This document shows, in pieces, positions 36,496-47,313 of a DNA stretch of 64,000 nucleotides. Made by a program: the position numbers and the translations under genes. Origin of the DNA: Aphidius gifuensis (Eukaryota > Arthropoda > Insecta > Hymenoptera > Braconidae); NCBI RefSeq assembly GCF_014905175.1, contig NC_057793.1:9982001-10046000 (forward strand), written 5' to 3'. The notes under the pieces were generated by a model. It was not told where the DNA came from. It did no database searches and saw only the letters and a program-made list of their open reading frames with translations. The stretch's first letter is position 1. Each line of letters starts with the position of its first letter.

Positions 36496-36823
36496 CAAAA
36501 AGTGTCAAGTTATTCAAAATTGTCACGAATTGTGTGTATGTATAATTAAGATGTATACCAGAAAGACAGAAAGAAATATATTTTTAACGTTGTAATTAAG
36601 TCTGAACTATTGAAAAAATTTTAAACTTGACCCCACCTGGTTTTCCCAAATAAAATTTCAGTATTTAATAGACATATTTTTACATCAGGTGGGGTCAAGT
36701 TTAAAATTTTTCAATAGTTCAGACAATTCCAACGTTATGATACAACAACACTATATTTCTGTGGCCAGCATCTATATTAATATACACAATTCATATTTTA
36801 TTTAATACTTGACACTTTTTTTG
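36496..36823. mobile_element. Foldback element with near-perfect inner arms
   Basis: Inner arms 36601-36639 (tctgaactattgaaaaaatt, ttaaacttgaccccacctg) and 36686-36723 are near-perfect inverted copies. Outer arms (caaaaagtgtcaagt ... acttgacactttttttg) extend the symmetry to about 330 bp. No coding content. Confidence 0.7.
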
Positions 36824-36842
36824 TTTGTTGAGATATACATGA

Positions 36843-36943
36843 TCAAGAGGCACGGTAGTGCCTCGTGTCAAGTGTGAGAAAAAATATAATAATATCGAAA
36901 AAAAAAAAAAAAAATGAAAGCGCAAATAAACTACCGAGCCTTA
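36843..36943. mobile_element. Hairpin-headed MITE, copy 3, with 10-bp target duplication
   Basis: Same head and an actaccgagcctta-type tail as copy 1. The exact 10-bp direct repeat atatacatga flanks it at 36833-36842 and 36944-36953. A 9-10 bp duplication fits Mutator-like elements. Confidence 0.75.
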
Positions 36944-37315
36944 ATATACATGAAATAGAGGTAACCTCATCCCTCGCAAATTTTCAAAATTTATTTAAAA
37001 TATGATGGTGACGATAGAAATTAATGATTTTTATAATTTAACATTATATAGTATCAAGCTTTATTTTAAAAAAAAAACCGAATCATTTAGTAGTTTATTT
37101 CATTTTTAATCATTGAATGAATTTTTCAACTGTGCGTTTTTACGTTTTAGGACAGAAAAAATTTCATCTCTCTCATACTTTTTTATTACTCGTTATATCT
37201 CTCTCTCTCCTTCTTTATATTTTATCAATTTCTTTTGTTTCTTTGATGACTTTGAAAATATTTTATATATACAAAACAAATGAGTAAATGTGTGAACAAG
37301 ATTATAGTTTTTTAC

Positions 37316-37346
37316 GGAGGTGGGATAGACGCGAAGCGTCCCACCA
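37316..37346. repeat. GC-rich hairpin, second copy
   Basis: ggtgggatagacgc, gaa, gcgtcccacc forms a stem. It shares the core gacgcgaagcgtcccacc with 10238-10270 and is likewise followed by a T run. Confidence 0.5.
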
Positions 37347-37955
37347 TAGTTTTTTTTTTTTTGTTTAAAAAAAAATATATCTTTTTATATCTAAATAATT
37401 TTCTAAAGTTAGGACCGATAATAAAATCCAAAACGATTTCCATTTTGTCATTGATCTACTATACATATTTTTTTGAGTATTAATATTTCTAAATATATTA
37501 TCAGAGCATTTTCAATGCATTATTGAAATTAAAATTAATATGTATATTGTATATCTAATCAAGTCAAAAAATCATATATTGAAATTTACAAGATCACTCT
37601 CACGTTCCTATAAACTGCTTGAGGGTGCTAACAAAATGTCTCAAATATTTTTCTAGTGTATAATAAAATAAAGAATAAAATATTCTTATATATATGAATT
37701 TAATTTGTATGTTTTAAAAATATTTTATCTTTCTTATATAGACAACAAATAATTTATATTATTATTACAAATTTATGATGCTTTGTTTCAAGATAAGATA
37801 TACTTGAAGTTTAATCATTGGTGACTGATTTATTTGTTAATTAAACCGATGATTTTTTTTTTTTACTGCAGATATACATTTTAATATGGTCACATGGAAA
37901 GCGCTAAACTAATTGATTCAATGGATTGACAAAAAACTAAATTATATAGTTTGAT

Positions 37956-39219
37956 CAGTGCCGTAACAAGGGGTGGGCAAGAGGGGCAACTGCCCAGGGC
38001 GCAGTGTAAAGGGGGGCGCACTTAGAAGCGCGTCACAAGAAAAAAAATATTCTTTTTTAAACAATTAAAAAAAAAATTATATTTTCAGGAAAGAAATTGA
38101 CTACTGTCATTTATGATCATTCAGATATTACATAAACATGATTGTCTTTCTAAATTTTGAAGTTAATCGTCCTCATTATTGTCATTTGTCATTTAGAGAC
38201 AATCGTGCTAAAACAATATTAAAAATGCAAAATAAGACGTAAAATAAAAAATATACTTAATAATTTGAATTGAAATTTTTTTTTGTTTCTTCTGACAACG
38301 GCCAAGACACGATCCTCTATACTCTAAAATTCTACCTAATTCTACCTATCACTAACATCGTACTATAACCGACAACCAGTAATGCAGGTTAACATGGACC
38401 GATTTTATTCTGCTTGTATTGACTATATATGCCAACGGTTTGCCTATCCTTTTAATTGACATAAATTGAGATGATTATGGCAAATGGCTGAGAAATTAAT
38501 TCAGATTACGAATTTATTTATTTGGTCACATCCTTTTCTTAGAAACATTTGCCATAATTCATCAATGAAAAAGCTATTGACAAATATTGCTGAGGAAGGA
38601 ATGTATAACCAAATATATTATTTCCTAGTCTAAATTCTTTAGCTATTTTAGACAATAATTTCAATTTATGATAGGAAATATTGCTAAGGAATTAACTTAG
38701 ACTAGGAAACAATATATTTGGTTACATTCTTTCCCTAGATACATTTGCCGTAATTAATTAATCAAAAAGCTATTGGCAACTGTTTCTAAGGAATGGATGT
38801 AACCAAATAAATCATTTCATAATCTAGATTAATTTCTCTGCAATATTTTTTATAATACAATAGAATCATTATGCCAAATGATTAATCTTCAATAGACTTC
38901 GATGACATCATAGATGAATTTTCAGCGACAACGCAGAAGACAAAAACTGTTTTGATTTTCTAATGATCTATTCTTTATCTATAGGTATCACTTTTAAAAT
39001 ATTTTATCTTCTATATTAATATCACAATAATTTTATTTAAAAATAATTTCAATATATTCTGGCGGTTTTGCTTGTTATATATATTATTGTTAAATACACC
39101 TAACAAATGATTTTTTTTAAATATATTATATCGATAAAAATAGGGCGCAAAATATAATTTTGCCCAGGGCGCAAAATATAATTTTGCCCAGGGCGCAAAA
39201 ATTCCTTGTTACGGCACTG
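37956..39219. mobile_element. Non-autonomous hAT element, 1.26 kb
   Basis: Termini CAGTGCCGTAACAAGG and CCTTGTTACGGCACTG are perfect 16-bp inverted repeats. The flanking agtttgat at 37948-37955 and 39220-39227 is an exact 8-bp target duplication. Subterminal sequence is GC-rich (gggcaactgcccagggcgca), with a direct repeat of gggcgcaaaatataattttgcc on the right. The interior has no transposase and consists of inverted modules (cctagtctaaatt, aagctattggcaa) similar to 56480-56790. Confidence 0.92.
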
Positions 39220-39229
39220 AGTTTGATCG

Positions 39230-39840
39230 TATAATAAGAGTGATCAAAAGCTAACCATAGAGATTTATTTAGTGACTTGAACAATTGTCCGAGTTTCCGA
39301 TTAACGAATAGAAACAAAATAATATTGTTTTTACGACTTTTGGTTGCTTCAGAGGCACCAATAATCGTATTAGTTGTAACACGAGTATTAAAAAGATTTA
39401 GACGTTCAAGATATCAGGACAAATATTTATCAACTGGATGACACCAGCATCAGTAATTTTTTTGCAACCGCTACAATTAAAACATTTTAATCCTTTCAAT
39501 TTGGAGATGAAATTGTCTGTTACGTTTTCAAAATCAGCAACCTTTAATTTTTATAATGATTCAGAGTTGGTTAAAGCAATGAGATATAGTTGTTTCAGTA
39601 ATAGTATAGCAACTACTTATATTCAATTTTATCAAATTTTTACATGTATCAACAATAGCAATTATACTCTCGTCAAATTCATTCATCGTCATCTTTGGCA
39701 AGCTTAGTTGTTCAAGATATTTCAATTTAAATTCATGATCAAGTGCTGATAAAGGGTAAAAAAGGTTATAGAATGAATGCCATTCATTTTCAGACTTCAT
39801 ATTGTGACATAATGATTCTATTTAATTTGAATTTTAAAAG
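39230..39840 (-). pseudogene. 3' fragment of a type I LRR gene
   Basis: Homologous to about the last 200 codons of gene E's final exon, with frame changes. Recognisable pieces: the C-terminal SLNKSLWLAF, then CKNLIKLNISSCYTITETT and KLKYLEQLSLPKMTMNEFDE in another frame. An extra dinucleotide in the region encoding CPDLE and deletions around 39560-39620 break it. No 5' exons or leader are attached. The hAT at 37956-39219 lies immediately downstream in the minus direction. Confidence 0.85.
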
Positions 39841-40242
39841 TGTCAATGACTGAAAAAAAAAAAAAAAACAAATTAGAATATGAAAACAATTTTTTACTGG
39901 AGAATATTGTGATATCAATATTCGTGTTGTTTTATTTTTACAGGACTATGAAAAAAGAAGAAACATAATTTTTCTCTGGTTTTTTAATTCCATGTATTTA
40001 AACAATATTTTATCTTTCTATTATAGACAACAAATAATTTATATTACAAATTTATAATGTTTTATTTCAAGATACAATAAATTAAAGACTGATCAATGAT
40101 AACTGATTTATTTGTTAAACCAATGTTTTTATTTTTGAAGAGTGCAGATCTGCATCAAATGACGTTAAAAATTAAGTCAAATGAAAGCGCTAAATTAATT
40201 GATCAACTGGATTAAAAATAAATTAAATTGAAGTCTAACGTT

Positions 40243-42046
40243 TCAAAAATAAAGACCAAGAGCCAACCATATAGATTTATTCAGTGACTTGAACGAATTT
40301 TCAAGTTTATAATCAACGTATAAAAACAAAACAATATTATTTTTACGATTTTTGGTTGCTTCAGAGGCACCAATAATCGTATCAGTTGTAACATTAGTTC
40401 CGTAGAGATAAAGATGTTCAAGACCGGGACAATTATTTATAAATTGAATGACACCAGCATCAGTAACTTTTTTGCAGCCCATACAATCAAAACATTTCAA
40501 TCCTTTCAATTTGCAGATGAAATTGTCTGTTACACTATCAATATCAACAACCTCTAATTTTTTTAATGATTCAGATTTGGCTAGAGCAATGAGAGTTGTT
40601 TCAGTAATATTCCTGCAACTACTTATATTCAATTCTGTTAGATTTTTACATGTATCAACAATAGCAATAATACTGGTCTCGTCAGATTCAGTCGTGGTCA
40701 TCCATTGCAAATTTAATTCTTCAAGATATTGCAATTTTATTAAATAGTTAAGAACCGATGGCAGGTGAGGTTGTTCAAAAAGCAAAGTCATAGAACTAAT
40801 GCACTCTACTTCCAGAGTTTTAAGTTTTTTACAATTATTTGATATTGCAATCATTACTTTGTCACAGAAGTTACCCAAACGACCTAATTTTAAACATTCG
40901 AGATTTTCTAATTTTGTCAATTTTACCAAGGCAGAGTGTACAGTACCTACTAGGCACATTCTCGAAATATCTAAGTGTTTCAATTTCTTGCAATATTTGA
41001 CAAGGTTAATTGCATCTTCATCAGTCATTCTCCAACTTAGAGTGAGATGCTCCAAGTTCTTCAAGTTTTCCCAGTTTTTGATTGAAATTTCAAGTCCCTC
41101 TTGATGGTTCTCAGATGGTAATTCAAGATGTCGTATGTTTTTGCATGTATTAAGAATAAAACTGGGGACATCTAGATTGTATTTGTCAATTGGTATGCTG
41201 ACATGCTCCAAGTTTATAAGTTGATTGAATAAATGTTCAATATTGTATGAGCATTTTTTGGAATAGTAAAAGTCAGTCAGGTCGAGATAAATGAGCGTTG
41301 TTTTTTCTGATATTGCTTGAAGAATTTTGTTCAGCTTGCACCCACTTAATGTTAGACTGTGAAGATGTTTGAATCTTTTCAAATCCTAAAAAATTATGAA
41401 AATTAATTAGTTACTTATAATTTAACATATCAATTAAATGAATTCATACGAATTAATTTAAATTATATGTTATATTATATCGATAAAAGTAACTTACGAA
41501 ATACACTTCTTCTATGAAGAGGTTTTGTCTATTAAGTAAATGAATTTCATTTATTTCTTCTGGAAGATTAGTGATTGCTTCATACGGAAATTCGCTGCGA
41601 AGACACGATCCCACATGAATTATATTTATCTCAATGAATTTTAATTTTTTTAATTTTTTGAACGCTTCATTGTAGCGGTTGGCTTTGGTTTCTAATTCAC
41701 TGTTATGAACTAATTCAAGCCTTGTTAAATTTTCACAGTAGTCAGCAACTATTGGCATGTTACTTGAGTTGAAAATTTCTGAAAGGGACAATTCTTTCAA
41801 ATAAAAACCTATTCGTAATAATAATTGTTCGGCGTATGATTCTGTCAACAACTGATCATCGTAAGCACGACCAATTGTATGGCAAAATTTGTATTTTTTA
41901 ACGTTATACCAAGCTAGTTTACAGGCTTCTTTCCATTTTGGACAAACTAAAAAAAAAAATATCACGTTATGAAAGTGATAAATAAAAACATTAATATTAA
42001 TTAAAAACAATAAAAATTTTATCTGTCATTTATTACCTTCTTCCAT
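40243..42046 (-). CDS. LRR protein E, chimeric, F-box exon broken
   Basis: Exon 2 (41946-41498) and exon 3 (41385-40243) are intact. They encode VCPKWKEACKLAW, the middle domain and type I LRRs without acidic insert (CKNLTELNISSCRNITETT, CPGLEHLYLYGTNVTTDT). The first exon (42132-42037) starts with the type II ATG and leader, but most of the F-box coding sequence is missing: ATGATGAGTAAAAAAG runs into an unrelated junction, shifts frame and meets TAA before the splice site. An internal ATG at 42046 restores the frame and would give 533 residues with only the distal half of the F-box. A type II start with a type I LRR exon implies recombination between subfamilies. It may be an F-box-free protein or a pseudogene. 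Confidence 0.75.
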
Positions 42047-42245
42047 GGTTATTCTATCGGGTACTGGCAGCCAACTGCTTCCGTATGGGTTGGTGTTGCA
42101 TCAGCACGACTGATTTCTTTTTTACTCATCATTATTAAAGCCTGACAATAAATGATAAATTTGAATTACTTAATAAAATTTTCAATATTGAAAAATTATG
42201 TTTTTTTTTTAAACCGTACAGGCAAAAAAATTGAAATTTTAATTA

Positions 42246-43099
42246 CACAGTAAAAAAAAAAATGTAAAATGTAAAAAAAATGTAAATGCTAAAATAAAAA
42301 TGTCAAATTTTTAACTTTTTTTTAAGTGTTAAATGGAAATTTAACATTTTTGTATCTTTAACATCTGAAAAAATGTCAATTTATTTTAAACATAAAATTA
42401 ACACTTAAAAAAATGTTAAATTTTGAATTTGACATTTTTCAAATGTTAAAAATTAGTTGAGAGACGACTGCTAGCTCTTGCGATCTGCATTAATTTTATT
42501 CCTCGCTTCTATCAGTAAACGTTGCCAAATAAAACTTTGTGTTACCGAAATAAGTTTAATTAATACGTATTATAAAAATAAATAATATGATTAAAGAAGT
42601 TACAAAACCTCAGTTATTCTTCAGTTCATCTTTTTTTTTTTTTGTTTCATCGAGATCATATCCATTCGGAATAAATAATGATTTACTTTTTATTATCAAT
42701 ATGCCATACCTAACCTATAATTTTGCTCATTTGTGTCAATTTTTTCTTTTATATCATATATCTATTTTATTACAAATGAATTTATTCTGTGAATATTAAT
42801 TTTATTATTAATAGTTTGTGTGATTTTTGGTAATTTTATAATTAAGAAAAGATTGAAATAAATAATTTGAAACATAATCATGTTCATATGCATATTTTCT
42901 TCAAGACAATTTACATTGTTTTAAATGTCAAATTTTGAACATTTTTTCGAATGTCAAAGTCGGTCTACTCTTTTTTAAATGTTAAATTTTAACATTTTTT
43001 CAAGTGTTAATTTTTAACATTTAAAAGAGCCGATTTCGACATCCAAAAAATGTTAATTAACATCAAAATTTAAATTTTTACATTTTGTTTTTTACTGTA
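42246..43099. mobile_element. TA-flanked element with mariner-like ends
   Basis: Left end cacagtaaaaaaaaaaatgt and right end acattttgttttttactgta are inverted copies flanked by TA. Internal words such as aatgttaaattt and aaatttaacattttt give further inverted symmetry. No transposase. Confidence 0.65.
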
Positions 43100-43739
43100 T
43101 ATTATCGTGCTTAAAAAACACTTAAGGGATTACCACCACCAATCAAAAACGCAGATAGAGCTTTGAAATTTTTTAAGTAGATTAATGAAATAATAATACA
43201 TACGCTCAAATTTTTTGATAATTTTCTTGTAGCTAATTACTTCGTAATTAATTACTAAAGTAGGCTACTTTTTTGGAGGTTATACATAGGTTCTTATGGA
43301 AAGTCCGGTTTAGTTTTTAGAAACCTGGTTAGCCATTTTATGGAAAACGCAGATAGCTTTATCAAAAACTAAAGATAGATAGAGGAAACAATAAGGAAAC
43401 TTTTGATATAAAAACTAATAGGGCTTTGAGACCTTTTTATTTTACAATAAATAAAAATAAATTTTTGTCTTTGTCTAAATACTTAAGTGGAAGTGAGAAA
43501 CAAGATTTTCTCTTTCTTTTTCATCTCATTCGCACTCATAGAAATATTATGTTTCTAAATGCCATCCGCAAGAGGCCTCTAGATATGCGGGGGTAACACC
43601 TTAATTAAATTTTTTCATCATTATACACTTGACAAATTTGTGAAAAAAAGAACACTCGGAAAACTATTTTTCGATTTATAGCATAAATATACCTGTTTTT
43701 ATAAATTTTTTCCAGTCTAAAATAACAAATGTTTAAAAA
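43100..43739. other. Intergenic upstream of gene E
   Basis: No gene or element recognised beyond low-complexity AT sequence. Confidence 0.4.
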
Positions 43740-43990
43740 ATTCACTTTTTGATATTATTACTTGGAGTATAAAAAGTGATACAACGAGCCACAGTGACGT
43801 ACCATGAATGCACGTAGGTGTTTGAAACTGCAGCGAAGTGTCGACTAGTGCCCACTAGTGTCAACGGTATAGTCAGGTGTGGAAGAGATATGATGAGACC
43901 TTACTAGACGATTGAGTAGCAATTGACCAATCCGGATGAATTCCATTAACACTTGCTGCTTGTTAGAAAGGGAGAACAAAAACAATAAAA
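43740..43990 (-). promoter_or_regulatory. Type II upstream block of gene E
   Basis: Same conserved words as C, D and G (cacagtgacgtaccatgaat, gtcaggtgtggaagag, accaatccggatgaatt). Its reading frame is not conserved with C or D. Confidence 0.55.
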
Positions 43991-44205
43991 AAATTATAAG
44001 TATTACATCGATGATATGATTAATATTTAAAAAAATATAGCATCAACGAAAAATTGGAAAATATTATTTAGATAATTTCCAATTGTTATTGAATAAATAA
44101 ATGATTTTTGAGAAATAAGTTGTTCTAACAATAATTATTAACAATTGAATTGTTATTAAAATAAATATTTATACATGCAGTCAATTTTTAAGGCAAATTT
44201 ATTAT

Positions 44206-44905
44206 GGCAACGTCCGAACTCAGGCCCAAGCGCTCCAGGGGTGCGGAACGTGACTTATCGTTCATTCTGGCTTCCATGACCGTCCCTTGTCATTTTTATT
44301 TATTGCCTAGTTTCGTATAGTTTTGCCAAGTGAAAATGATGGACTTAGAAAAAAAAATTAAATTGTACAAAAAAAAAAACTTAGATATCTACATTATTTT
44401 ACCAACAAAATTTTTTACTTAGCTAGATTTTTTACTTAGCTGTAATTTTAGCCAAACAATCAATATCTGCATTATTTTACTTAGCAAAATTTTTAACCTA
44501 GCTAGATTTTTTACTTAGCTGTAATTTTAGCCACACAATCAATATCTACATTATTTTACTTAGCTAGATTTTTTACTTAACTGTAATTGTAGCCACACAA
44601 CCAATATCTACATTATTTTACTTAGCTAGATTTTTCACTTAGCTAAATTTTTTACTTAGCTTTAATTATAGCCAAACGATCAATATCTACATTATTTCCC
44701 TTAGCTAGATTTTTTACTTCAAAAAACTTGGAAAAAAAAAAAAAATTTACGAAAAAAAACTAAGTCCCTTATTTCGATTTTGGCAAAACTATACGAAATG
44801 AGTCAAAAAAAAAATAAACATACGGATGATCATAATGGCCATAATCTGCAATAAGCCGCCACGGGGGGAACCATGGGGTGCTCGGGCCTGAGTTCGGTAT
44901 CAGCC
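44206..44905. mobile_element. 700-bp inverted-repeat element with 8-bp target duplication
   Basis: Ends ggcaacgtccgaactcaggc and the inverted gcctgagttcggtatcagcc; tttattat at 44198-44205 and 44906-44913 is an exact 8-bp duplication. A second inverted pair lies inside (cgtatagttttgcca ... tggcaaaactatacg). The core is a tandem repeat (44375-44715). The duplication length suggests hAT or a relative. Confidence 0.8.
44375..44715. repeat. Degenerate tandem repeat of a ttacttagctagatttttta-type unit
   Basis: Four to five copies of an approximately 80-bp unit containing tctacattattttacttagc, ctagattttttacttagctg and taattttagcca. The tacttagcta word is shared with other elements of this window. 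Confidence 0.75.
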
Positions 44906-45149
44906 TTTATTATTGGTCGATTTATTATCAAGGCGTAAAAAAAATAGAAATTTCATAGTTTGTTTTTGTGATTTAAGGAAAATTAACAAATAAATCTCGG
45001 TAAGCTGCTACCAAGTGATTTGAAATCAAATGAAATCCAATCAAATGATATATGAATTAATAATATTAGTTAAAATTTCCAATTAACTAGTTAATTGCTA
45101 TTATTATCAACAGAAGCAGATTAGATTATATTTTTATATCATCGTTAGT

Positions 45150-45385
45150 TAATTCATTTTTTTTCTCTTTTATAAAAATGAAGCACATGGTTATTGATTT
45201 TATTATTTTTCTTAAATTTATAAAAATATCTAGGTATATAAAAATAGAAACTACCTCATTGTGGGGGCATATGAAAGAAGTTTTGTAGCAAGAAGTTATT
45301 TGGTAGGCAATAAAATACCATTGTGTTATAATCTCCGTGCCAAAATCAGTGCATTTTTAAAACTAGTATAAACACACGGAGAGAA
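45150..45385. repeat. Dispersed non-coding module of the LRR array, copy near gene E
   Basis: Matches 26456-26665 in the same orientation (aagaagttttgtagcaagaa, gtgttataatctccgtgc). Confidence 0.6.
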
Positions 45386-45527
45386 GTTTACAATAAAAAT
45401 TGTTGTGCTAGCACAGTAAAAAGGTGGCCAAATGAGAATTCAATAAAAACTGTTTTACCAGAAAATAAATTTTGTTAAACACAGGACAACGTATTTATAT
45501 ATAATACTAGTAGTATGAAATTAATAG

Positions 45528-46090
45528 ATGAAAGAATACTATTTTATCAGAAGTGTAGAACGGGAAAAGAGGTATTTTTTTAGTCACACTGCAAAGCGCT
45601 ATCTGTTATTTTTGTTTACAACTATAAGGGAAAAACGTTTGAAATTAATATATAAAAAAATACTTTTCTATCATCTAAAATTAAGAGATAGAAAAATACT
45701 TTTTTATTATTTAAGGGCAGGCCCTTAACATCTAGTGACAAAATTATGACAGGTTTGCACCTCGAATTTTTGTCCCACGATAACAATTTTATTTTTAATT
45801 AAATGACTAAAAAAAATATATCAAAATGTTCAAAAAAATGGCACACGTGTCGGAAATTATGTCTCCAAGTCACTAGATGTTAAGGGCCTGGCCTTAAAAT
45901 AAATAGATAGAAAAATACTTTTTTATCAAGAGTATAGAACAGGAAAAGAGATATTTTTTTAGTCACACTACAAAGCGTTATCTATTATTTTTTTCTGGAA
46001 CTATATAGGGAAAAAACATTCAGAGCTAAGAGATAGAAGAATACCTTTTTACCAGGAGTATAGAATAGGTATTTTTCTTTTCCGGAACTA
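45528..46090. repeat. Tandem duplication with agtcacactgcaaagcg-type units
   Basis: Two to three units of about 170 bp with tagaacgggaaaagag / tagaacaggaaaagag, tttttagtcacact and gcgctatctgttat variants. A small TTAA-flanked MITE interrupts the array. Frames here are not genes. Confidence 0.6.
45715..45893. mobile_element. TTAA-flanked MITE (piggyBac-like target)
   Basis: Ends gggcaggcccttaacatcta and the inverted tagatgttaagggcctggcc give about 25-bp inverted repeats, with TTAA at 45711-45714 and 45894-45897. It inserted into the tandem duplication. Confidence 0.8.
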
Positions 46091-47313
46091 TCTTGAATAA
46101 ACCATCAAAATTTATAGGGAAAATTGAAGTTTTGTATCAGGATAATAGAATTGGCATAAAGGTATTCAATAAGTTATGAAAAATAAAAAAAGTAACTGAT
46201 AAAAATTTTAATTTGATGAATAAAACGGTTACAACGAAGACATAAGAATATTTACAATTACGAGCCGGAGGCGTGGGGTCACTCTTGTACATAATAAATA
46301 TAAACATAAAATTATCTCACAATATAATAAACATTACAATATTTTCGAATCATATAATAACAGATAGAAATTAATATTCATAAATTAAAGTAACATTATA
46401 GTTTCAAAATATAAATTATTTTTTTTTAAATTTACATTCCAATAACATATATTTCATTATTCAAACATTTAACTATCTATTTTTAAAATTATTTTAAAAG
46501 GATATATTCGCTGATTGATAATCATGTCAATGAGTTGGATCCACTCATTAAATATATTGTCGCTTTATATCTTGCTTAAAATTATCATCAACAAAATTTA
46601 TTTTATTTTACTAATCTCAACCCTCAAAAATGTTTTTCTTTTTTTTATTTTCCGATTATTATCGACGACATTTAATTTATTTTTATTTTCAAACGTTTAA
46701 CAATATTTTTATGACTATTTTCAGTAATCTTCAAATTCCTTTATTGTAGTTTTATCTGTATTAAAGAGAAAGTTGTGTAAACAAAAATTAAACTTCATTA
46801 AACAAGCATTCCATCCATAATCATGATTGTCAATTACATACAGATATAATTATGTGAATTCAACTTTTTTAAAAGTGATTGTTATATGGCAGGAAAAAAT
46901 AGATAACGTATTTAATTTATGAATTTTAAAAGTTTCAATGACTGAGAAGAAAAAAAAAAGAAAACGAACTAGAATACGAAAACACTTTTTTACTGGGGAA
47001 TACTGTGATATCAAAATATTCATGTTTTTTTATTTTTTCTGGACTATGAAAAAAAAAAAAAAAAGAAATTTTATATGGTTTTTTAATTCCATGTATTTAA
47101 ACAATATTTTATATCTTTCTATTATTAACAACAAATAATATATTACAAATTTATAATGTTTTATTTCAAGATACAATAAATTAAAGACTAATCAATGATG
47201 ATTGATTCATTTGTTAAACCGATGATTTTTTTTTTGCAGAGTGTATACATCAAATGACGTTTTGATAAAGTCAAATAAACGCGCTGAATTAATTAAATAA
47301 ATAAATAGTGGCC
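46091..47313. other. Intergenic, 3' flank of gene F
   Basis: No gene. 46910-47300 is a close duplicate of 39835-40230, the 3' flank of gene E (caatgactgagaagaaa, tactggggaatactgtgata, aagatacaataaattaaaga). Confidence 0.5.

Noticed and set aside
42587..42799. Frame at 42587-42799 as a transposase
   Set aside because: Low-complexity Phe/Leu-rich translation with no catalytic motifs.
44375..44715. CRISPR-like array
   Set aside because: Units are degenerate, contiguous and inside a transposon; the sequence is a eukaryotic nuclear contig. No CRISPR array seen anywhere.
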